From Arthrospiribacter ruber (GTDB lineage Bacteria; Bacteroidota; Bacteroidia; Cytophagales; Cyclobacteriaceae): 64,000 bases of DNA. The stretch covers positions 558,001 through 622,000 of the forward strand of contig NZ_RPHB01000003.1 of NCBI RefSeq assembly GCF_019343195.1. Reading direction: 5' to 3'. The notes below the pieces were generated by a model. That model ran no database searches. It saw only the letters and a list, made by a program, of their open reading frames with translations, and was not told the origin of the DNA. Of the stretch, positions 52,271-61,049 are shown one piece after another. Made by a program: the position numbers and the translations under genes. The first letter of the stretch is position 1; each line of letters starts with the position of its first letter.

Positions 52271-52441
52271 ATGCTTGATAAATGGCAGGACTATCGTTCC
52301 ACTTATCCATACTTGGTACCATTCAAAATCCACAGCATCGTTACTTCCCAAGCGTTTTTATTTGTCAGCCTTTTTTTTGTAACATTAGGCTTTCTATCAG
52401 GTACACCCAAGCCTGAATTAGACTTCAGAACTAAACCTTAA
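52271..52441 (+). CDS. Possible 56-residue small membrane protein
   Basis: An open frame starting MLDKWQDYRSTYPYLVPFKI and ending LDFRTKP, with one hydrophobic helix (SQAFLFVSLFFVTLGFLSG, about residues 27-45). It lies in the gap between the divergent Usp and M14 genes and ends seven bases before the M14 ATG, so co-translation with it is conceivable. It may be a chance frame; I know no homologue. Confidence 0.3.
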   Translation: MLDKWQDYRSTYPYLVPFKIHSIVTSQAFLFVSLFFVTLGFLSGTPKPELDFRTKP

Positions 52442-52448
52442 ATTCTTT

Positions 52449-54059
52449 ATGAAGAAAATGTATTTATCACTGGTAGCTGGGGCAGGAATGCTGTTTTCTG
52501 TCCAGTCAGCCACACTGGCGCAGGGGGATTACCCCACCTTGAGCCAGGTTACCCAAAGGCTTCAGGCTGTAGCGGGAAGCAGTAATGCCAGCCTGGAATC
52601 CCTCACCAAGACAGCAGGTGGGAAGGATGTATGGGTGCTGAAAATCGGTAAAGGAGACATGGACAATAAGCCCGGTATCGCTGTAGTAGGCGGGGCAGAG
52701 GGATTTCATGTGCTCAGCGTGGAATTGGCACTCCAGTTTGCAGAGAAGCTTGTCAAAGATCACGATGCCGCATTGGAAAAAAACACTTTTTATGTTTTTC
52801 CAAATATGTCTCCTGATGCCTATGAGCAGTACCATGCTTCCTTAAAATATGAAAGAAGAGGCAATGCTTCCAAGGTGGACCATGACAGAGACGGTAGGGT
52901 TTCCGAGGACGGCTACGTAGACCTCAACAATGACGGACTGATCACCATGATGCGGGTGGAAAGCCCCATGGGCGACTATATGCCACATGAGCAGGATGAT
53001 CGTGTAATGGTCAAAGCCGATGTTTCCAAAGGGCAAAAAGGAAGCTATTTGGTATACCCAGAAAGCAGGGACAAAGATAAGGATGGCAAGTTCGGGGAAG
53101 ACCTGGAAGAAGGCATAGCGTTCAACAGGAACCAGACGTATAAGTTTCCGATCTTTACTCCTCTTGCCGGAGACTTTGCGGTATCAGAGGCTGAAAGCAG
53201 GGCTTTGCTGGATTACCTTTTTGAGCAGTGGAATATTTTTGCCTTTGTGACTTTCAGCCCGGCAAACAACCTTTCGGCCCCACTGAAATACAATGCAGCA
53301 GATGCCAAGAAGAGAATCATCACCTCCATGTTGGAAAAAGATGTAGCCATCAATAGTATGGTCTCTGAAATGTACAACAAGACCGTATCCCAAAAAGCAT
53401 TCAACCAAAACAATCAAGGAACGGATGGGGACTTTTTCCAATGGGTATATTTCCATTTTGGAAGATTGAGCTTCAGCACCCCCGGCTGGTGGGTACCTGA
53501 GGTGAAAGACGAAGAAGGCAAATCCACCTCCAATCCGGAAGCCAATTTTCTGGCTTGGGCCGCTCAAAATAAAATAGATGCCTTTGTGCCTTGGACTGAA
53601 GTGTCACATCCTGACCTGCCCAACCAAAAAGTTGAAGTAGGTGGTGTTAAGCCATTTGTCATGTACAATCCTCCTTTTGATCAGGTAGGAGGTATTGCCG
53701 AAGAGCATACGGAATTCATTTTGAAATTGGCTGAAATGAGTCCTAAGCTGGAATTTCATAATGTACAGACCGAAAAACTCGGAAATGGGCTGACAAGGAT
53801 CACAGCAGACCTTTATAACAATTCTCCCTTGCCGACGCATACTGAGATGGGAGAAAAATCCAGGTGGTTAAGAAAACTCCGTGTAGATATCAATAGGGAT
53901 AAAAAGGATATTCTTTCCGGAGATAAAATCAAGTTGATAGACAAGTTGGGAGCTTTTGAAAAAACAACACTGAGCTGGATAGTGAAAGGATCCGGAAATG
54001 TGGAAATCAAAGCTGGTGCCGCACATATGGGTATTGCAACTTTGAATGTGAAACTCTAA
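52449..54059 (+). CDS. M14 carboxypeptidase paralogue with lost zinc site
   Basis: A 536-residue secreted protein (signal peptide about 1-25, ending in LAQ). It aligns without gaps with the next gene around the first zinc motif, but HxxE is replaced by Glu84-x2-His87 (GGAEGFHV). The third zinc ligand His is Ser270-Pro271 (VTFSPANN), and the catalytic Glu region reads STPGWWVPEV. Only the substrate-binding Asn226-Arg227 pair remains. It keeps EF-hand-like loops (DHDRDGRVSED at 144-154, DLNNDG, DKDKDGKFGED). Most likely a non-catalytic binding protein, co-transcribed with the active paralogue. Confidence 0.88.
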   Translation: MKKMYLSLVAGAGMLFSVQSATLAQGDYPTLSQVTQRLQAVAGSSNASLESLTKTAGGKDVWVLKIGKGDMDNKPGIAVVGGAEGFHVLSVELALQFAEKLVKDHDAALEKNTFYVFPNMSPDAYEQYHASLKYERRGNASKVDHDRDGRVSEDGYVDLNNDGLITMMRVESPMGDYMPHEQDDRVMVKADVSKGQKGSYLVYPESRDKDKDGKFGEDLEEGIAFNRNQTYKFPIFTPLAGDFAVSEAESRALLDYLFEQWNIFAFVTFSPANNLSAPLKYNAADAKKRIITSMLEKDVAINSMVSEMYNKTVSQKAFNQNNQGTDGDFFQWVYFHFGRLSFSTPGWWVPEVKDEEGKSTSNPEANFLAWAAQNKIDAFVPWTEVSHPDLPNQKVEVGGVKPFVMYNPPFDQVGGIAEEHTEFILKLAEMSPKLEFHNVQTEKLGNGLTRITADLYNNSPLPTHTEMGEKSRWLRKLRVDINRDKKDILSGDKIKLIDKLGAFEKTTLSWIVKGSGNVEIKAGAAHMGIATLNVKL

Positions 54060-54072
54060 AACCAACACGACA

Positions 54073-55821
54073 ATGAAATTAAAAAATTGGATATATACAG
54101 CTGCTTTAGGAGCGGCAATCAGTATCGGGTCCGTTCACACATCCGATGCGCAGGTGGCTCAGGACAGGTACTTCAGGGCTTTGGGTACTCCCCATAATCC
54201 CAAAGTGCAGGTTTCCTGGAACAGGTACCACACCAACCTTGCCCTAGAGGAAATCATGAAGGACATGGCCAAAAAGCACCCGAATTTGGTCAAATTGGAA
54301 AGTATAGGAAAGTCCTATCAGGGCAATGATATATGGGTACTGACCGTGACGGATTTCAATCATGGAAAAGCAGATGAAAAACCTGCCATGTGGATAGATG
54401 GCAACATCCACTCCAATGAAATACAGGGTACCGAATTTACCCTATATACAGCTTGGTACTTGGCTGAAATGTACGGAGACCTGGATTTTATCACAGAATT
54501 GCTGAAAGACAAGACCTTCTATATCGCTCCAACCATCAACCCTGATGCTCACGATTATTTTATCAAAGAGGCCAACACCCAGAACTCTCCGAGATCCGGT
54601 ATGATAGTCCTTGATAATGATGGCGATGGTCTGGCCGGGGAAGATCCTTTTGATGACCTGAATGGGGACGGACATATCACCTTTATGATCAGAAAATCTC
54701 CAACCGGTAGGTTTGTGAAGGATCAGATGGATCCACGAAAGTTGATTATGGTCGCTGCCGATGAGCAGGGAGAATACGAAATGCTGGGTTATGAAGGTAT
54801 AGACAGAGATGGTGACGGAGAAGTAAATGAGGACGGAATCGGCTATTATGATCCCAACAGAGATTGGGGCTGGAACTGGCAGCCGGATTACGTACAGCGT
54901 GGAGCGTGGAAATATCCTTTTTCCGTACCTGAAAACAGGGCCGTGATGGAGTTTGTAATGAAGCACCCCAATATTGCCGGAGCGCAGAGCTACCACAATT
55001 ATGGAGGAATGATCCTGAGAGGGCCGGGAGCTGAAGAGGATTTGGGTACCTATAATGCTTCGGATGTGAGGATTTATGATGCTATAGCCAAAAAAGGCGA
55101 AGAGTTTATGCCGGGATACAAATACCTTGTGGTCTATAAAGACCTTTATTCAGTGTTTGGTGGTCAGCTGGACTGGTTCTACGGTGGCAGAGGTATATTT
55201 ACTTATTCCAATGAGCTAATGACCTCTTATCTGTATTTCCATGAAAATGCCGGCCGCAACAATCAGGACGAACAGATGAAGGTCGACAGGTACCTTACCT
55301 TTGGTGATGCCTTTGTAGATTGGGAGGAATATGACCATCCACAGTACGGAAGAATTGAAATTGGTGGGTTCAAAAAGAATTTTGGACGTTTGCATCCGGG
55401 ATTTTTGATGGAGCAGGACGCCCATAGGAATTCTGCCTTTACCATTCTTCATGGGTACCATACGCCCAAGCTGTCCGTTTCTGATGTGAAGGAAACTGAT
55501 TTGGGTGGTGGATTGAAAGAAGTGGTTGCTACTGTTTACAATGAGCGTTTGATTCCTACCCATTCCAGTCAGGACCTAAAATACAAGATAGCTAGACCTG
55601 ATTATGTAAGTATTTCCGGTGCTAAAGTAGTGGCGGGATTTGTAGTGGAAAGCGAGGATTTCAAAAAGTATAAAGAACAGAAGGTAGATCCCGAGAAAAT
55701 CCATGTGGACAATATTCCTGGAATGGGAGCAGTCAAGGTAAGGTGGATCATCTCAGGAGGAGGAAACTACAGCATCAATGTGGATTCCGAAAAAGGAGGA
55801 AAAGCAAGCTGGAAAAAGTAA
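54073..55821 (+). CDS. M14 family zinc carboxypeptidase
   Basis: A 582-residue secreted metallopeptidase (signal about 1-27, ending in SDAQ). Zinc ligands His113 and Glu116 (GNIHSNEIQG) and His308 (AQSYHNYGG); substrate Arg263 in YDPNRDW; catalytic Glu381 in TYSNELMT. Calcium-type loops DNDGDGLAGED (181-191), DLNGDG and DRDGDGEVNED (244-254) are inserted, as in its paralogue. It removes C-terminal or peptidoglycan-type residues; the substrate is unknown. It begins 13 bases after the upstream paralogue and ends in a strong terminator. Confidence 0.95.
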   Translation: MKLKNWIYTAALGAAISIGSVHTSDAQVAQDRYFRALGTPHNPKVQVSWNRYHTNLALEEIMKDMAKKHPNLVKLESIGKSYQGNDIWVLTVTDFNHGKADEKPAMWIDGNIHSNEIQGTEFTLYTAWYLAEMYGDLDFITELLKDKTFYIAPTINPDAHDYFIKEANTQNSPRSGMIVLDNDGDGLAGEDPFDDLNGDGHITFMIRKSPTGRFVKDQMDPRKLIMVAADEQGEYEMLGYEGIDRDGDGEVNEDGIGYYDPNRDWGWNWQPDYVQRGAWKYPFSVPENRAVMEFVMKHPNIAGAQSYHNYGGMILRGPGAEEDLGTYNASDVRIYDAIAKKGEEFMPGYKYLVVYKDLYSVFGGQLDWFYGGRGIFTYSNELMTSYLYFHENAGRNNQDEQMKVDRYLTFGDAFVDWEEYDHPQYGRIEIGGFKKNFGRLHPGFLMEQDAHRNSAFTILHGYHTPKLSVSDVKETDLGGGLKEVVATVYNERLIPTHSSQDLKYKIARPDYVSISGAKVVAGFVVESEDFKKYKEQKVDPEKIHVDNIPGMGAVKVRWIISGGGNYSINVDSEKGGKASWKK

Positions 55822-55846
55822 AAAAATGGAATAAATACAATTAAAC

Positions 55847-55874
55847 ACCGCTGGTTTTGCCAGCGGTTTTTTTT
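55847..55874. terminator. Terminator between the M14 and thioredoxin genes
   Basis: ACCGCTGG-TTTTG-CCAGCGGT followed by T8 on the plus strand (55867-55874), 25 bases after the M14 stop. It overlaps the last bases before the convergent thioredoxin stop at 55877. Confidence 0.92.
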
Positions 55875-55876
55875 GC

Positions 55877-56182
55877 CTATACAAAGCCCCTGAGGGATTG
55901 AAGCAAATCTCTTTTGGTCATATAGCCACCTTTTCTCCAGAGAATTTTTCCGTTTTTGAACAGAATAAAATGAGGAATAGACCTTACCCCAAACTGTAGA
56001 CTTGCCTGGGGATTTTTGTCCACGTTCAGTTTGTAGAGCTTGATCTTTCCGCCCAGTTCATGCAGTGTTTCTTCCAAAATAGGTGTCATCGTCTGGCAAG
56101 GAGCGCACCAGTCGGCATAGAAGTCTACCAATACCGCTTCTCCCGGAGATTTTATGATGTCTTTTAATTTCTTCTTTGACAT
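55877..56182 (-). CDS. Thioredoxin
   Basis: A 101-residue thioredoxin-fold protein with the active site W25-C26-A-P-C29 (DWCAPCQ); the usual central Gly is Ala. The cis-Pro is in RSIPHFILF (about residue 72). No signal peptide is present, so it acts in the cytosol as a disulfide reductant; it could serve the APS reductase encoded at 7286 among many clients (inference). It stands alone between two terminators. It is shorter than some thioredoxins because the first strand is trimmed. Confidence 0.94.
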   Translation of the reverse strand: MSKKKLKDIIKSPGEAVLVDFYADWCAPCQTMTPILEETLHELGGKIKLYKLNVDKNPQASLQFGVRSIPHFILFKNGKILWRKGGYMTKRDLLQSLRGFV

Positions 56183-56197
56183 ATAAGATTAGGTCAA

Positions 56198-56237
56198 TTA
56201 AAAAAACCTGCATCCTTTCCGAATACAGGTTTTTAAT
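56198..56237 (-). terminator. Terminator of the uppS-bamA-skp operon
   Basis: ATTAAAAAAACCTG (56198-56211) and CAGGTTTTTAAT (56226-56237) form an AT-rich stem with a CG core. On the minus strand it lies downstream of the last Skp gene (stop at 56426), with a T-run. The DNA between holds GGATATT-type words near 56310-56360. Confidence 0.6.
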
Positions 56238-56425
56238 TATTTTGACTTTCTGAAATCTTAATACACCTGATTTCTTTAAAGAAAGTAGTCGATGATCAGA
56301 ATTAGTATCTATTAATAACTTGTCCGTCGAGGCGGATCCAATATCAATGAGTATCTGAATCTATAAAATTACATTTCTAATCAATAGTGGTACGATTGCA
56401 GCTATCAAGTTAAATATTTTAAATT

Positions 56426-56965
56426 CTACTGCTGTCTCGCAGGTATTTCAATTCCCAATTTGGTCAAAACCAATTCGGTGAATTTGTCATCGTCTCTGGT
56501 GTACAACAATACAGGGGCGTTTCCGGCAGTTTCAGAGAATACATGGGTGTAATTGTTCTCTGCTGCTACTGCATTGATGGCGTTGAATACTTTTTCCTGA
56601 ACAGGCTCCAAAAGCTCCTGAAGTTTTCTTTGGTAAGAAACTTGAGCATCCTGCTCATATTTCTGAACTTCCTGCTGCAACTTCTGAAGTTCCTGCACCT
56701 TTTGGTTTCTGGCATCTTCAGTCATCGTCTGGGCGGATTGCTCATAAGCCTGTACTTTTCTTTGGAAATCCTGGGCCTTCGTCTGTATGTTGGTCTGAAG
56801 CTGGGATTGGTAATCCTGAATATCAGCACCAATCTGCTCCATTTCCGGCATCAGGTCCATGATCAATTCCACATTGGTATAACCAATTTTTAAATCCTGT
56901 GCCTGGGCAACAAATCCTATGCAAAACAAAGCGATTGCGGAAAGGACAACTTTTACTTTCATCAT
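56426..56965 (-). CDS. OmpH/Skp family periplasmic chaperone (second copy)
   Basis: A 179-residue secreted protein with a signal peptide (about 1-23, ending AQA), the OmpH start DLKIGYTNVELIMDLMPEME, a long Gln-rich coiled coil (about 45-115), and a C-terminal strand region (VFNAINAVAAENNYTHVFSE). Skp trimers guard unfolded outer-membrane proteins in the periplasm. It is the distal copy of a tandem pair, 22 bases after the first copy, in the bamA operon. A second ATG lies one codon later. Confidence 0.92.
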   Translation of the reverse strand: MMKVKVVLSAIALFCIGFVAQAQDLKIGYTNVELIMDLMPEMEQIGADIQDYQSQLQTNIQTKAQDFQRKVQAYEQSAQTMTEDARNQKVQELQKLQQEVQKYEQDAQVSYQRKLQELLEPVQEKVFNAINAVAAENNYTHVFSETAGNAPVLLYTRDDDKFTELVLTKLGIEIPARQQ

Positions 56966-56986
56966 TTTTGGTTCTATTTTTAATAT

Positions 56987-57520
56987 TTAGTTTTCAATAC
57001 CTAATTCTTGGAGAACAAACTCCGAATAATCATGCCTGGGGTCTGTGTAGATCATGGTCGGTCCGGCAGCTTTGTCAAACAGGACTGCCAGCCTGAATCT
57101 CTTGCAGACTTTGTCAATGGCATCAAAGATCTTTGATTGTAAAGGCTGCATCAGTTCCATTTGTTTTTGGTAGTATTGGCCATTGATACCAAATACCCTG
57201 TTATTGAAGGCCACCGCTTCTTTTTCCTTTTCCCTGATGGCTTCCAGGCGCTCCTGATACATTTCTTCTGTCAATAAGACCTCCTCGGCTTTGAGACTTG
57301 CTCTCATTTCTTTGATCTCTTGATCCAAATTTTGTGCCTCTTTTTTCCACTGGTCTTTTAAGGCCTCCAATTCATCTTGTACGAGCTTGTAGTCAGGATG
57401 TTTGTTCAGGAGAAATTCGGAGTCAACATACCCGAATGTCTGGGCCTCTGCCTGATATGAACAGAGCCAGCTTCCAAATAAGACGGACAAAATTAACAAT
57501 TTAAATGATTTATGCATCAT
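56987..57520 (-). CDS. OmpH/Skp family periplasmic chaperone (first copy)
   Basis: A 177-residue secreted protein (signal about 1-26, ending AEAQ), with TFGYVDSEFLLNKHPDYKLV as the family start, a long charged coiled coil (about 45-110) and the end FDKAAGPTMIYTDPRHDYSE. It is diverged from its neighbour (Lys/Glu-rich rather than Gln-rich coil), which may mean different clients. Its start overlaps the bamA stop by one base, showing tight coupling to BamA synthesis. Confidence 0.92.
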   Translation of the reverse strand: MMHKSFKLLILSVLFGSWLCSYQAEAQTFGYVDSEFLLNKHPDYKLVQDELEALKDQWKKEAQNLDQEIKEMRASLKAEEVLLTEEMYQERLEAIREKEKEAVAFNNRVFGINGQYYQKQMELMQPLQSKIFDAIDKVCKRFRLAVLFDKAAGPTMIYTDPRHDYSEFVLQELGIEN

Positions 57521-60225
57521 TATCTGAATTGCTGACCAATGGTAAAGTGGAACTGGGCACCTGATCTTCCTCTAAGTGAGGGGTTGATGTCTTCCAACGA
57601 ATCAAAGCCATATCCCCAGTCAAGTCCTAAGAGTCCGAATGCCGGCATAAATATCCTGGCACCCACACCTGCTGACTTTTTCAAGTTGTATGGATTGTAA
57701 TCTGCATAGCTTCCCCAGTTGTTACCCGCCTCAGCAAATCCCAAAAGGAATATGGTGGCGGAAGGGTTTGGAGATACCAGGAACCTAAGCTCCATAACAT
57801 GTTTGTTGTATACGACTCCACCAAAAGGAACACCCGAAATTCCTTGTCTTCTTTCGAAACTCCCGGGAGTGATCGCCTGGTTTTCATATCCTCTCAAACC
57901 TATAATTTCCTGTCCGAGAGCGAAGTTGTTGAAGTTCATTCCATCTCCACCCAATACAAATCTTTCTAATGGAATCATCCCGATTCTTTCGCCATAGCTG
58001 CCCAGGAAGCCCATGTGGGTTCTCGCGCTGATCACCCATTTGGATGATCCGAATACAGGTGTGTAGAAAGTCGCATCTAACATCCATTTGTGGTATTCCA
58101 GCCAATTGAATCTTTCCTCATCAGGAGATTCCCTGTCAATGTTTTGGTTCAATGTGGCATAAGGCGGCGTAAATGAGGTTGCCAATGAGATATTGGACCC
58201 CAATCTTGGATAGATTGGATTGTCAATGTTGTTTCTGGCAATGGTATTGTTGAAGGTAAAGCTATTGGCCCTACCGGTATTGTAGCTCAATCCGAAGAAC
58301 TCACCAAACCTGTCGAAGTCATACACTTGATACTGTAGCGAGTGGCTGACCATAAAGTAATCATCTGGCCAAGTTACCCTTTTGGACAATCCTAAGGTAG
58401 CTCCTGTAATCCTGAAGGCGCCTTGCACGGTGGTCATGTCCCTGAAGTCAATCTGCCTTTGTACGGAATGGTTAAAGCTAAAACTAAGCGCATTTGGTTT
58501 CTTGCCACCAAACCAAGGTTCGGTCAAGGATACAGAATAGTTCTGGAAGGTCCTACCATTCGCCTGTACCCTTAGAGAAAGTTTCTGTCCATCTCCTACA
58601 GGAAGTGGTCTCCATTTGGAGAAGTCTCCGATGTTTTTGATGGAGAAGTTATTGAAAACAAGTCCGACGGTACCTACAAATCCGAAGAATCCTCCCCAAC
58701 CACCAGAGAGTTCGATCTGGTCATTGGGTCTTTCTTCCAAGATGAAAGTAATGTCTACTGTAGCATCCTCAAAGTTTGGCCTCATGTCAGGCTCTATTTT
58801 TTCCGGATCAAAATAACCCAGCTGGGAAAGTTCCCTGATTGTCCTTACCAAAAGGCTTCTGTTGAATTTTTGTCCAGGTAAAATCCTGATCTCACGCATT
58901 ACTACGTGGTCCGAAGTCCTTTCATTGCCCTGTATGTTGACAGAATTTACTGTTACCTGAGGTCCTTCAAATATTCTCATTTCCAAATCAATGGAATCTC
59001 CCTGTACCATGACTTCTACCGGGTCGATATTGAAGAAGAGGTATCCGTCATCCTGGTAAAGTGAACTTACATCATCACCTTTCTGAGGGTCATAGTTCAG
59101 CCTCTGCTGCAACTTTTCCTTGTTGTATACATCTCCCTTTTCAATTCTCAGACGGGACATCAGTACCTCGTCTTCATGTAGGTAATTGCCCACAAAGGTG
59201 ATGTTTCTATAGTAGTATTTCCGGCCTTCTTCCAGGCTTATGGCCACGTTGATGGTGTTGTCAGAGTGCCTGTAAGTGGAATCTGCCAAAATCTCCGCAT
59301 CTCTAAAGCCTCTGGAATTGTAGAAGCTGATCAGGTTGTCTTTATCTTCTCTAAAGTCCTTGGCTACGAATTTAGATGCATTGAAGAAATTAAGTTTAAA
59401 ATTCTTGTTAATGTACCTTCTAATCTCTTCTTCGGTAACCGGATTACGGTAGACAATGGCTTCCTTGGCTGTTTGTGGAGTGGTATTGGTAATGCGTGAG
59501 GCCATCTCCCTGAAGAAATGAAGTCTTGGGTGCTCTTTGGTATTCTTCAGCTTACCTTTTACTCTTTTGTCGGGAATTTCCTCGTTACCGTAGACCAATA
59601 CTTCATTGATTTTGACTTTGGATTTTCTATCTACGTCAAAGCGGATTTTCACGCTATTGGGAAGGGTGGTGTCCCTTTCCTGGAGGACTTTGACTTCGGT
59701 ATTCAAGAATCCTTTATCCACAAAATATTGGCGGATATTTCTTTGAGAAGTTGCCAGTACATCATCCCTGACTACCCGTCCCCGGATTTTGATTTTGTCT
59801 TTGAGCTCGCCTTCCTGGGTTTTGTTTACTCCGGAAAATTCAACCCGGCTAAATCTCGGTCTTTCAGTAAGTTCCAAAAGTAGATATATGTCATCACCTT
59901 CTATTTTGGTCACGAGGATTTTGACATCTCCGATAATTCCCTGTCCCCAGAGTTTTTTCAGTGCTCCCGAAATGGCATCTCCCGGAACGGAGATCTGATC
60001 ATCTACGCGGAGACCTGACAAAGAAATGACAGCAACCTCATCCAAAGTTGACAAACCCACAGCTTTTATTTCTGCAATCCTGAATTTCTGAGGCTTGGAA
60101 TAGTTAAGCTCCATGATATCGACAGGCCTGGCACTTTGAAAACGGCTTTGTCCCAACCTGATCTGGGCCTCAGCCATACCTGTCATCATCAACAGAAAAA
60201 GGATAATCGTACTTCTTTTCATCAA
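57520..60225 (-). CDS. bamA: Outer membrane protein assembly factor BamA
   Basis: A 901-residue protein: signal peptide (to about 20), five POTRA domains (about 45-440; for example IAEIKAVGLSTLDEVAVISL, RVEFSGVNKTQEGEL), and a C-terminal 16-stranded Omp85 barrel (about 500-901) ending YGFDS...FHFTIGQQFR with terminal Phe-Arg. The barrel insertase motif RGYE (IGLRGYENQ) for loop 6 is present. It inserts beta-barrel proteins into the outer membrane. It overlaps uppS by four bases upstream and skp by one base downstream. Confidence 0.98.
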   Translation of the reverse strand: MMKRSTIILFLLMMTGMAEAQIRLGQSRFQSARPVDIMELNYSKPQKFRIAEIKAVGLSTLDEVAVISLSGLRVDDQISVPGDAISGALKKLWGQGIIGDVKILVTKIEGDDIYLLLELTERPRFSRVEFSGVNKTQEGELKDKIKIRGRVVRDDVLATSQRNIRQYFVDKGFLNTEVKVLQERDTTLPNSVKIRFDVDRKSKVKINEVLVYGNEEIPDKRVKGKLKNTKEHPRLHFFREMASRITNTTPQTAKEAIVYRNPVTEEEIRRYINKNFKLNFFNASKFVAKDFREDKDNLISFYNSRGFRDAEILADSTYRHSDNTINVAISLEEGRKYYYRNITFVGNYLHEDEVLMSRLRIEKGDVYNKEKLQQRLNYDPQKGDDVSSLYQDDGYLFFNIDPVEVMVQGDSIDLEMRIFEGPQVTVNSVNIQGNERTSDHVVMREIRILPGQKFNRSLLVRTIRELSQLGYFDPEKIEPDMRPNFEDATVDITFILEERPNDQIELSGGWGGFFGFVGTVGLVFNNFSIKNIGDFSKWRPLPVGDGQKLSLRVQANGRTFQNYSVSLTEPWFGGKKPNALSFSFNHSVQRQIDFRDMTTVQGAFRITGATLGLSKRVTWPDDYFMVSHSLQYQVYDFDRFGEFFGLSYNTGRANSFTFNNTIARNNIDNPIYPRLGSNISLATSFTPPYATLNQNIDRESPDEERFNWLEYHKWMLDATFYTPVFGSSKWVISARTHMGFLGSYGERIGMIPLERFVLGGDGMNFNNFALGQEIIGLRGYENQAITPGSFERRQGISGVPFGGVVYNKHVMELRFLVSPNPSATIFLLGFAEAGNNWGSYADYNPYNLKKSAGVGARIFMPAFGLLGLDWGYGFDSLEDINPSLRGRSGAQFHFTIGQQFR

Positions 60226-60965
60226 CCTTTTGATTTAATTTGAGCACCGGTTTTACCGAATCTTCTTTCCCTTTTTTGGTAATCGAGGATGGCTTCCACC
60301 AGGTGTTCTTTTCTAAAGTCCGGCCACAGTACTTCTGTAAAATACAGCTCTGAGTAAGCCAGTTGCCAAAGCAGGAAATTACTGATTCTCAGTTCCCCGC
60401 TTGTCCTGATCAGGAGTTCCGGATCAGGGATATTTTTTGTATTCAAATTTGCAGCGATTTCCGCTTGCGAAATATTTTCAATGTCCAATTGACCATCGAC
60501 TACTTTTTTTGCAATGTTTTTCATGGCCTGCTGCAACTCCCATCTGCCTGAATAACTCAATGCGAGATATACCGTAAGACCAGTATTGTTCTTGGTTGTC
60601 TCGTAAGCTTCCTGGAGTTTCTCTTGTGCGCCTTTTGGCAGTGAGGCAATATCACCGATCGAAGACAGCGTGATGTTGTTTTCCATCATAGAAGGTACTT
60701 CTTTGATGATAGAATTGACCAGAATTTCCATCAGGGCATTGATTTCGTCCTGAGGCCTTGCCCAGTTTTCAGTGGAAAATGCGTAAAGTGTGAGGTGTTT
60801 GACTCCCAGTTCGGTGGCCATTTCTATGGATTCACGTACTGCGGTAAGTGCATTTCTGTGACCGAATACCCTCATCGCTCCTTTCTTCTGGGCCCAACGC
60901 CCATTTCCATCCATGATAATTGCGATATGCTGGGGGATATTGTTCCTGTCTAATAATTCCTTCAT
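60222..60965 (-). CDS. uppS: Isoprenyl transferase (undecaprenyl diphosphate synthase)
   Basis: A 247-residue cis-prenyltransferase. HIAIIMDGNGRWAQKKG has catalytic Asp19 for Mg and Asn21/Arg23; GHRNALTAVRESIEMA, LTLYAFSTENWARP and DPELLIRTSGELRISNFLLW are family motifs, the last carrying the substrate Arg/Ser set. It makes the C55 lipid carrier for peptidoglycan and envelope sugars. It is the first gene of the operon with bamA and two skp genes (overlap 4 bases). A gap of 84 bases separates it from the DUF6089 gene. Confidence 0.97.
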   Translation of the reverse strand: MKELLDRNNIPQHIAIIMDGNGRWAQKKGAMRVFGHRNALTAVRESIEMATELGVKHLTLYAFSTENWARPQDEINALMEILVNSIIKEVPSMMENNITLSSIGDIASLPKGAQEKLQEAYETTKNNTGLTVYLALSYSGRWELQQAMKNIAKKVVDGQLDIENISQAEIAANLNTKNIPDPELLIRTSGELRISNFLLWQLAYSELYFTEVLWPDFRKEHLVEAILDYQKRERRFGKTGAQIKSKG

Positions 60966-61049
60966 TCCTTGAGTTAAGGATTCATTCCCGTTTTTGGAGG
61001 TACAAAAATGCTATTTCTTTTTCAATAATCTAACCTATTGCTCAATTAA

